Assembly (NCBI GenBank): GCA_030374765.1
Contig: JARGXX010000004.1
Span: 1,700,883-1,764,882, forward strand
Direction of reading: 5' to 3'
Source of the DNA: Agarophyton chilense
Taxonomy: Eukaryota; Rhodophyta; Florideophyceae; Gracilariales; Gracilariaceae
Length of the DNA: 64,000 nucleotides
The notes under the pieces were generated by a model that worked only from the letters and a program-made list of their open reading frames with translations, was not told where the DNA came from and did no database searches. This document shows positions 11,794-21,100 of the stretch, piece after piece (position 1 is the stretch's first letter; every line of letters starts with the position of its first letter). Both the position numbers and the translations under genes were made by a program.

Positions 11794-13281
11794 TTAGCCC
11801 CAGTTAGCATCCAGAGCCGTTAACACGGTAGCGTCCCCGAGCGAGTCTATACACTCGTCCATGCGCGGAACCGGGTAGGTGTCCCTCACGGTGACGGCAT
11901 TGAGGCGGCGGTAGTCAACGCAAAACCGCCACATGCCGTCAGCCTTGAGGGCCAGCACCACCGGTGAAGCCCAAGGAGATTGGGCGGGCTCGATGACTCC
12001 AGCACGGAGCATCTTGTCCACCTGAAATACTTCCTCCTCCCGAGCTTTCGGTCCCGCCCTGTAAGGGGGTTGTGCAACCGGACGTGCGTCCGGTAGCAAG
12101 TCTATCCGATGTTCGGTTGTATTGATCTCACCCAGTGAGCCGTCCCACATTGTGGTAAACTCGCGTAGCATTCCGCGTAAGCGGTCCCGGTGTGAGACCG
12201 GTCCATGACTCAGATCCAGGTCCTCGAGGGCCTTGATCGGGTCTATCTTATCGTAGCTCGTAGGCTGTGCCCTGGTGTCAGGTGTAGGAACCGACGAGGT
12301 CGGAAATGCATCCGTCTTGATGGTTTTATCGAGCGCCAATTGCTGTGCCTCCCCGGAGGTTTCTGCACCGGATACCGGGAGACCATCCTCGGTAGAGGGA
12401 GTTATTCCGAGTACTTCGGCAGCCGTCACCTTTGTAGGGAGCATCGCGAGCGGGTGCGGCGTCACAGACCCAATGACTTGGTTCTTTGCCAGCGTCTGGG
12501 GAGCCTTTCCCAGATTGGCAACCAACACCCTGAAAGGGGAATTCGGCGTGACTTGCACGATTCCGTTCGCAACAATTAACTGAAATTTCTCGTACAACGA
12601 GGGCAAGGGCTGAACAACCCGAAGACCGTGTTGACGGGAATTGACTGAAACCATAACCTGGCTCTCCGGGGGTATGGTGACTGACGAGGCAACGCGTAGC
12701 TTCGTAGAATCCCGGTTCGCCGGTGTGGGTTCCTGCGCAGCAGGTAGAGGAACGTGTTTCCTCGATGCCCGCTTCAGCGGTTGACGAACAATGGGGACGG
12801 TCGATCCGTCCTCAAGTTCCACCTGCTTAAGGCGTGGGCGGATGGCGTCGACAAACCTGTCGCAGTAGTCACATCCCAGTATAACTGGCGCGGCCAGCGA
12901 GCGGCACACAATAAAATTTAGTTTAACCACCATCCGCCCTAGCCTGACGACCAGGTCGATCACACCAACCGTTTTCAACGGGTTGTTTTTGGCGTCTGAG
13001 ACGTCGGGTACCGTTTCAGAACGGATGAGTGACCGCAATGGCGGGGGTAAAACCGATTCCACAATAAAGTTCGTCCCAGCACCTGTATCCAGGACAGTGA
13101 GATATCTCACCATAAACTGCGTGTGCAGACCAAGGTCAGCGTAAACCTTGTAGTTACGCTTGGCCATTACCAAGAATCTATCCGGGATCCGGTTATTTCT
13201 AATCCGTATCCACGGTCGACGCAAAACACCGAGGTGTTTAGAGTCCGCGTCTGCGTTGTCCTTCCTTGTCAGGATTTTCAT
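11794..13281 (-). pseudogene. Ty3/gypsy pol, first part: protease and RT N-terminus
   Basis: The frame opens upstream of an ATG at 13281 (MKILTRKD). An aspartic protease motif appears as LTVLDTGAGTNF, followed by a long linker, then the RT start (AGVIEPAQSPWASPVV, WRFCVDYRRLNAVT, YPVPRMDECIDSL, LTALDANWG). It stops at a TAA (11794-11796) where Ty3 RTs normally carry Tyr, so a point change ended the frame inside the RT palm. Pol lies in a different frame from gag, so it was probably made by frameshifting in an active copy. The protease would cleave the polyprotein; RT copies the RNA genome. Confidence 0.9.
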
Positions 13282-13358
13282 TGAGGAGCGAGGCACCGGC
13301 GCCTAGGGCGTCGTCAGCCTCAACTCTGAGGACGCCTCTCCCGAAGGGGAGACTCCCT

Positions 13359-15470
13359 CTATTCTTTTCCCTGTACAGGGTCCTGGTCGGGCAAAGGCCC
13401 GACTTCCTCGGCAACGAGTGCATGATTCCGTTGCACGGTAGCTACCGCAGGAGCGGGTTGAGATCCACCAGCGTGGTTTGGCGCTGGTGCGGCGCGTGCC
13501 GGCTGAGCCGGTTTGTACCGAGTATTCGGAGTGTGAGCCAATGCGTTGGGGAAGTCCGTCTTCGCGCGGAGATATGACGTGAGTGGCACGGAGCCCTTCT
13601 CCTGCGGGGAGAGGGCTTCCTAATTATCCACCACTCGCGCCATATCGCGTAGCGATAAAATGCATTGCGGGGAGGTGTGCCCGCGCTCGTAGCACAAGTG
13701 GCACACCAACGTCACTCCCGCGTTTCGCAGTACGGCATTCCGAGCATCGGTGTATCTTCCGGGTTCCCGGTTTCCAACCCATCCAGGGCGCTGACTTCGT
13801 GTCATTCCGTTCGAGTACGGCATACGGGGGGGCGGAGTGCGGCGGTCATTAAGATAAAAGACCTGCCCGTTCTCCGTGTCCCTTGCGGTTGAGTCAACCG
13901 AGCCATCCGTCGTAGACGGTAATTCCGTTGTCGGAATAGATAAACCATCGTGATGGATGACATTCATATTGTAATAACCCTGTTTGGGGATGCCATCCGT
14001 CGCAAATGACGGTTAAGAAGAGTCCGACTCAAGCAGCAATGCCTTAGCGGCCTTCGACCGGGTTCCCGGATTGCGTGCACGTAGTGCATCTCCCTCTGCG
14101 CGGGCAAACTGTACGAGTTCAAGGTAGGTCACCTTCGGCTCTTGTTCCCTGTAACGGGCGACAAGAGTCTTGATGGCTGGATCCAAGCAATCAATGAACA
14201 TCGTACAGCGTTCCCCAACGGGGTATACATTACCACAACGGTGGAAAGCCTTATTCAGGCGTACCGAGTAATCGGTCTCGAGCTCGCCGGAGCGTTGTCG
14301 AGTGTCTCGCAAAGCGAGTATTGCCGCTTGTATCGCGGAGTTGGTTGCGTAGGAATGCAGGAGGTACTGCACGGCCTCGGGCCAGCAGGTCACACCTCCT
14401 TCAAAGGCTCGCGAAGAGCCCCGAACCGACAAAAACTGATCTTCAGCGACACCCCGTAGAAAGTAGGGTAGCGCCACGTAGGCTTGTACTTCGTTCATTC
14501 CGAGTATATTGGCTTCCGCTACAAAGTGGTGTAGGAAATCCAAGACCAGAATTGGATCATCCCCAGTAAACGACTGGTTACGAAGTGAAAGCTGCATCCG
14601 CTTGATGCAGTCTTTTACTTTACCCGTGTCACGCGGTGTCCGACCTAAAGAGGAATCTTCTAGCCGGTAATACCGGGAGGACAGGAGTGTCCTGTACAGA
14701 GGGTTGGTGGGCTTCAAGGGTTTGAGGCCCGGATGTCGCCGACCCTTGGGGCGCGACCGGATGGCCCCGTAGGTGGCAGAGGACCGCTTTGAGCGGGAAG
14801 AGCGCCCATAACGATCCTGTGGGTCATCGCTCGCCGAGGAATCGGAACTCTCCGAGTCACTCGGTTTACCGTCCGACTCAGATGATGAATCGGACGGGTG
14901 TCCGTGCTTACGGTTGGAATCCCGGTTCTTCCGGCTCTTCCGGTTCCGCGGCTGGGTCTCTCAATGAGAGACAACCGGTCTAGCCGCGTTCGCGGGCTAG
15001 GTTAACGTCCTCTCGACCGACTCCAGTCGGCTTCGGAGACGCTCGAAGCGATTCTCCATACCTTCTGCGAAGGAAGACGGAGCGCCAAAACACTCGAGTA
15101 GTGTATTGACGTCCGACCGCAATACGCGGATATCCTCGGCTAACTCACTTGGAGGGGGGTTAGCGAGGCTTCCTCGTAAAGAGGTGAACTCCCTCGAGAG
15201 GGTATTGTGAGCAGCCCGCAGGGAGCGGAGCTGCTCTTCCAAGCGTACAACCCGCGCTTGGTCGACCAACCGCGGAGGCGGAGAAACCACCGTTGCGACG
15301 GTCGTTAACCCGGAATCGGGCTGCGGGTGTTCAGTGCCGGTGACCGGTATCTCCCGGGAATGGGGTGTTGGAGCCAGGGCCTGTGGAACATCAGTGCCCC
15401 TGGCATCACCGCTTTGGCGGGAACGGCTGCGTGTTGCAGGAGGCTCCATGCTAGGCGGTTTCCTCGGCAT
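13359..15470 (-). pseudogene. Ty3/gypsy gag (capsid and nucleocapsid), four in-frame stops
   Basis: One reading frame can be followed from an ATG at 15470 (MPRKPPS) to 13359. Stops interrupt it at 14997-14999 (TAG), about 14961-14963 (TGA), 14013-14015 (TAA) and 13620-13622 (TAG), with no frameshift. The N-terminal part has a likely coiled coil (ARVVRLEEQLRSLRAAHNTL). A Ser/Arg/Lys-rich stretch follows, then a capsid-like helical region (ILVLDFLHHFVAEANILGM). Downstream of the third stop is one CCHC zinc knuckle, CHLCYERGHTSPQC. Gag would package the element RNA into particles. The stops argue that this copy makes no full-length Gag unless they are read through. Confidence 0.8.
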
Positions 15471-15572
15471 TGGCCACACCGTCTCGACGGAAGAATAGAA
15501 AGCAAACCGGTGAGACCAGAGAAAACCCGTTAAACGGAAAACAACCTCAGAGAGGTCACAAGCGGTCTTGAC

Positions 15573-15590
15573 TTCTAAGTCGGGAGACCA
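15573..15590 (-). other. Primer-binding site
   Basis: On the minus strand, three bases after the 5' LTR, the sequence reads TGGTCTCCCGACTTAGAAG. A TGG start at this position is the hallmark of a tRNA 3'-end (CCA) binding site. I cannot name the tRNA with confidence. Confidence 0.65.
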
Positions 15591-15593
15591 ATT

Positions 15594-16380
15594 TGTAGGA
15601 CAATGCCCCCAAGGGGGAAAACCTACGAAGACGTCCGGATTTTCCTCTCACGAGGTAACCGGCGCGGTAGAGCCCTCCCAGGGATCGGCGCGCAATGCCG
15701 GGTGTAAGCCGGAGCCGAACCGTCGCGACGGGCGCAGGGAGGCTGAAAGAAGCCGAGAATATCCGCCGAAGCGGTGCTTGCGTATCCTCTGAGGAGGCAG
15801 AACCCACGAGAGTGGCGAGCACGACAGGTGTCAGTGCGAGCCGCAAGAGCGGGAATTGCCCAATGAAGGGGAGGAAAAGGGAAGGAAAACGGGAACGGAG
15901 GCAAGAGGGCGAGGTTGACCACGAGTCGCAAGAGGGGACTCGGGAATAGCCGGCACTGCCGGGTGTAGCAAACCGTATACACGGGCGGAACCACGAAAGT
16001 GGGAATAGATACCCAACACACGAAGGCTGCTTGAACGTCCAAGGGGGTTGGGAAGCCGTGCACCACGGGAAATCCCTCCGTAAGGAGTTGTATATCCGCG
16101 CAGGCGGTTCGACCCAGAGCCAAGATCTGGAATACCAAGATCACCCTTGTTGGGGAGACTTTACTGGACCGGCGGCCGCGAGGCCGGCGGCCTAAGTACT
16201 GTAGTCACCGTAGAATAGAATAAATAAAGTCTATCCTAAATAGCTAAATGTCTGTCTAACAAAGGGGCCAATCTGGCGGCCACGTGTCGCGCGGGCGCTG
16301 CGGCCACGTGTAAGGCACCCGGTGAGGCTCCGGAAAAAACTTAAATCCCCAAAAACCTCCCTAGAGGACGTTGCTCTTCA
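15594..16380 (-). repeat. 5' LTR of the large Ty3/gypsy element
   Basis: 787 bp, same TG...CA termini as 5061-5924, about 98% identical over shared sequence by eye, with a deletion of about 77 bp. The right flank acatt matches the left flank. Confidence 0.95.
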
Positions 16381-16530
16381 ACATTAGGCGGGGATCAAGC
16401 GAGCAATAGAGAAAGAGCGGAAAAACTTCCTGTTATTTACATAAGCGTCTTACATACGTTAGTTTTCTGTGCCTAATGTCTGAAAATTTCAAAGAATGAA
16501 TCACGTCAACGTTTAATCGAAAGTGATCTA

Positions 16531-16730
16531 CAGTGCCCGAAACTCCTATACGACACCCCCCTTTTTCTGGTATTGTGGGGTACTGCGTCAAAAGTTTTCA
16601 ATGAAACTGGACCAGCTCGTCTCATTCGAACAATTATATAAAAGAGCCAATCCTCATCAGAAATCACTAATTATTTCATTACTTGTTTTGAATTCGGCTA
16701 CCATAGACGGCGAAATTCCTATACGACACT
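16531..16730 (+). repeat. Left terminal inverted repeat of the mariner element
   Basis: Pairs with 17877-18076. Outer direct repeat near 16537-16556, inner near 16711-16730. Confidence 0.85.
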
Positions 16731-16842
16731 TCTCAGTAAACGGTCAAGAGCGACCCAAATGTGTTTCTTGTAGCTCTGCACTTTCTCACAGAGGTATAAT
16801 CCGTCCTTCTGCGTTGCCCAAACACCCTTTCAATGAATAAAA

Positions 16843-17837
16843 ATGCCGAAAACTCTTCTCCTGGCAGAAAAAGAGCGAGGTTACATTAAAGCCATGCACG
16901 AGCAGAAGATATCTGTTAATGCAATTCACAAGCGTAAAAAAAGGTCTCGCGACGTCATTGCACGATATTTGAAGGACCCCGAGAACTACGGAAAGCGCGC
17001 CATCACAGTTGAAAACAGCAAAATGACCCAACAAGACCGTCTTCATTTGATTTGAGAAGCATAAAAAGGCCATTAAACAGCTTTTCAGCTAAAGAAAGCT
17101 CTCAACATGCCGGTATCACAACGACGTGTGAAGCAAGTGATCTCTTCTGCCCCATTTCTTCAATACAAAAAGATGAAACGGGCCCCAGTTTTGACTGAAT
17201 CGCACAAATGGAATCGTCTAAACTAAATGCGGGAGAGGTATGCATGGAATAAGAGAGAGTGGGGTAAAATAATCTTTTCGGATGAAAAGAAGTTCACCTC
17301 GGACGGCCAGGATGAGTTCGCGTTTTACTGGCATGATCTACGACGCGATGAAAAGGTCATATCAAAACGCCAGAAAGGAGGTGGTGGCGTAATGGTACGG
17401 GGTGTATTTTCAGAGCTTAGGACGAGCGCTTTGGAAATTCTTTTTGGTAACCAAAATGCAAAGAAGTACACTGAGACGCTTGAAAACCTCCTGTTACCGT
17501 TTTCCTGCGAAAAATATCTGGAATCCTGGACATTTCAACAAGAAAATACTGCTATACATACCGCGAAACTTACTAAGAGTGGTTTGAAGATCAAAATGCT
17601 AAAGTTATGGACTGACCTGCTCAGAGTCTTGACTTGAATCCAATTGAGAACGTACGGAGCATACTTGCTAGACGTGTTCACGCCAATGGACGGCAGTTTG
17701 AGAATCTGGAAGAGCTGAAAAGTTGTGTGTTAGAAAAATGGGGTAATAGTAAGACCCAAGAGTGTTATAAACTAGCGCAAAGTATGCGCAAACGTTCCAA
17801 GGTGCTGGAGAGTAAAGGCAGTAAGATAGACTACTAA
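16843..17837 (+). pseudogene. Tc1/mariner transposase, frameshifted
   Basis: The frame starts MPKTLLLAEKERGYIKAMHE, a helix-turn-helix-like DNA-binding region (to about 17000), and is then broken by a stop at 17053-17055. A second piece from about 17100 holds RRVKQVISSAPFLQYKKM. The catalytic core follows: KIIFSDEKKF gives the first Asp, FQQENTAIH lies where families usually have QDNAxxH (Glu here instead of Asp), and LNPIENV gives the last acidic residue after a further frameshift near 17610. In an active element this enzyme would cut at the inverted repeats and insert at TA. This copy cannot be functional. Confidence 0.85.
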
Positions 17838-17876
17838 TATAATCAACATCGTTCAGAAGAGATCTAAGTCTTTGCA

Positions 17877-18076
17877 CTGTCGTATAGGAATTTCGCCGTC
17901 TATGGTAGCCAAATTCAAAACAAATAATTAAAAATTTTGTGTTTTCTGATGCGGATTGGCTCTCTTATATAATTGCACGAATGGGACAAGCTGGCCCAGT
18001 TTCATTTAAAACTTTTGACGCAGTACCCCCACAATGCCAGAAAAAGGGGGGTGTCGTATAGGAATTTCGGGCACTG
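17877..18076 (-). repeat. Right terminal inverted repeat of the mariner element
   Basis: Inverted copy of 16531-16730, ending GGGCACTG next to the TA target duplication. Confidence 0.85.
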
Positions 18077-18125
18077 TACCTCTCTTAAGAACGGCCTTGA
18101 CAAAAGCAATCGTTGAAAAGCATGG

Positions 18126-21100
18126 TCAGGCCGCTGTCACCGGAAATGGACTTCTATCATCTCGGATGATATCTGTTAGTCCATCCTTGTACACGTTCAA
18201 ATTCCATCGAACAATTTGAGCTGCTTCCTCTACATATTTGTTCATCGGCACATCGGAGACATCATACCCGAAAGGATTTCCTAACTCTTCCGACCATTTT
18301 TCGATACCTACTACCCCATAGGCAATGAACCCAATCCAAAGAATGGTCAACCACCCACTTGTTTCTACAAGACCGAGAGGCAACAACAATATCCAAATAA
18401 CCAAAAAGATTCTCAAATGCTGTACATATCCGAAAGGCATGGGGATATTCACTATCTCCTCACAGTCTATTGCTGCGTTCTTCAGCAAATGAATGTAGTA
18501 CATGATGCTCCAATGTTCATCGAAGCTCGCTGGATCTACTTTCTCCTTTGAATTACGCCAATAATCGCTTTGAATGATATAGTGATGCATTACATCTAGG
18601 CAGTAGTCCGACTTATCAGGTGCCCTGAGCAACTTCTCCGTATCTTCTTCGCTTAGATACTTTCTGAATTCTTCCACACATTCTTCACGCCGAAGTTTGG
18701 CCATCATAGCTACAGAAAAGGCAGTCAAATGTGCAGCAAATCGTTCCTGATCCTGCTTATGCCATTCATCTCCATAGTAGCTTTCGAAGAATCTGTTGGA
18801 TAGAATTCGAGTAGTTCCCAAAATATGGCTCCAACTTTGAATGGCAGATACATATCGCCCATGACTTTCATAAAGGCGGAAACCAAGAAGAAGAAACAAT
18901 GCAAATCCGACGTACTCCTTCACAGCGTCACAGACTGCTATTCTTGAACAGAACCACAGTCCACAATCAGATTCTACCTCATCAGCAAAGGGAAATGCCT
19001 TCGAGACGCCCCACGCAATCAAGAGCGTGACAACAGTCCAGAGTAGAATTGCACCAGTTTGAATTGGAGAAAAGGTGTGCAGTGCCAAACGAATGAATTC
19101 GCGCGCCATCGGTATGCAAGATTGCTTCTCGAGCTTCTTCGGCGGCTCTTTCCAGCCTTCGGTCCAATAGGAATTGATTTCAGATGAATGTACAAACGTT
19201 TCCAAACGTGGCTTGCAGTGCTTTTCAACAAAAATGATGTCAGACACGATTAAGTCTGCCATAGCGGTAAGATCCAAGTCGTTCAAATCGGTTCCAAACG
19301 GAAATTGGAGTTCTTTCGCGATCTGATACATACTGGGGAGGAAGTTAGTATTTGTTATTGCATTTCATCAGCAATAGTATGCGTAAAGAGGTCGCTATGC
19401 TTACCCGAGCACTCCATAAGCAATAACTGGGACCCACAAAATCGTGAACCACCCTGGCATATTCAAAAGTTCGAAGACTCAAGGTCAGTTATTCTGGAAG
19501 CATGGAAAAAGGACGAAAGAATATTTTCCGAGCTGCAACAAACCTGAATATTCTGCTAGAGCAAAAGGAAGGATCAAAAACCATATTCCCATGAAGCAAT
19601 TGAGCAAAATTAGAAATCCGGGTGCAATATCAAATGACCGTAAGAACTTTGACTGACGAATCATTTTTTCCAGTGCTATGATCTCCATTTTAACGAAAGC
19701 AACTCCACTTCCATATACCACAGGTTTTCGTAGTCGGTCCGAGTGGTGCAAGTAGACCAAAAAGTACGAGCGGAGTACATCGACGCAGTGGCTGACCATG
19801 CTATCGGCACACTGAATTTTCGAGATGTCGTGGTGTGACAGCAGACCCTTAACCTCTTGGATATTACGGGAGTTGCGAAGTTCGCTCTTGAGCACCAAGG
19901 GAATTGCTGCAATGTGTGATAGAATTCTGCGGTGATCTCCATCATGAATAGAACCTTCAGGAAACAATGTTTGGAATTGTACTGCGAGAGTATGGCAAGA
20001 GGCACGTAGACGAGCTCCCCAAACACCTCCTGCAGAGATGTATCGAACAAAGGCGGCCTGAACGAAGAATCCAAGAACCATAAATGCTTTTCGAAAAAAA
20101 CACAAAAAAACGAGTAGTCAGCAAAAACTAAAGGACAATACGCCAAACCTATTGTTGAAAATTTTGACAGCAAATCATACCTGCAAAAGAAACATATGTG
20201 ACCACAGTGGTATTCACGATGAAGTTTGATTTCCACCATCTCGCAACAACGGTGCTATCTCTAGCAAAGTATGATATGCCAGTTGCCAATATAGTCCATG
20301 CTGTGACAAAGAGTAGAATCCACCAGGGAACAGATCGAAGAAGATGAGAGTACAAGTGTGGCTTGATTTTTTTCTCATCAGGGCTTTCGAAGTGCAGGCA
20401 CGGACCTTCGCCAAAGGACAAAGAGACATTACCATCTGCCTCGAAGTGGGCAAGGGTATGCTCATGTTTCACTTCCTTTTCTTGAAGAACAGCGCCTAAC
20501 TGAGGGTCCCCATCAAAAGGAGTTGATTGAGTGTGATGCATCGCGCCCCATTTGACACTATCCACCCCCTCTATGACCGAATTTGCTGCGTCGCTACACA
20601 TTTTGTTCAAGGGGATGTCAAGCTCGTCGTTCCCATAAGGATCTACCAGCTTGGAGGCCAACTCCTCAAGCCCAAGCACACCGAATGAAATGACCGGAGC
20701 CCAGAGAATAGTAAAGAATCCAGTGCTCGGGGCCATGGCTAGGGGAAGGAGAAGCAGCCACAGAATGGCGAATATATGTTGATGCTGTGTATAACTGGCA
20801 ATGACCGGATAGCGTTTGACACCAAATGCGCGCGATATTGTTTCACGAATTGTTGAGATGCGAGAAATCATGGACACAGCCACGGAACAGCTAACCCTGT
20901 TGTTTGGAAGATGTTCAAAACCATCTCTATGGACGTTATCTTGAATCAAAATGTATGCCTCGATAGTATGAAGCAGATACTGTATCGAAGATTTGCTGGA
21001 GAGCATTCGACTGCCGTCATCATCAGAAAGTAATCCTTCGTCACTCAGACTTCGATCAATCGTCAAGAGCTCGTTCCGGAAACAGAGAGGAACTTGAATG

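Larger units (their letters stand above)
5061..16380 (-). mobile_element. Ty3/gypsy chromovirus-type LTR retrotransposon, degraded
   Basis: Two long direct repeats (5061-5924 and 15594-16380) begin TG and end CA, and are flanked by the 5-bp duplication acatt (5056-5060 and 16381-16385). This defines one complete insertion of about 11.3 kb. Read on the minus strand the order is 5' LTR, primer-binding site, gag with a CCHC knuckle, protease, reverse transcriptase, RNase H, integrase, chromodomain, polypurine tract and 3' LTR. RT before RNase H before integrase, plus the chromodomain, is Ty3/gypsy chromovirus order. Gag and pol carry several premature stops and one frameshift, so this copy is not autonomous. 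An intact ORF runs on the opposite strand between the chromodomain and the 3' LTR. Confidence 0.95.
16531..18076 (+). mobile_element. Tc1/mariner transposon relic with IR/DR ends
   Basis: The element is bounded by TA (16529-16530 and 18077-18078) and starts CAGTGCCCGAAA, with the inverted copy at the right end. The inverted repeats are about 200 bp (16531-16730 and 17877-18076). The string CTATACGACAC occurs at both the outer and inner end of each repeat, about 170 bp apart, the IR/DR layout known from Sleeping Beauty-type elements. The internal transposase is broken. Its right end lies 49 bp from the stop codon of the bestrophin gene, so it sits in or next to that gene's 3' UTR. Confidence 0.9.
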
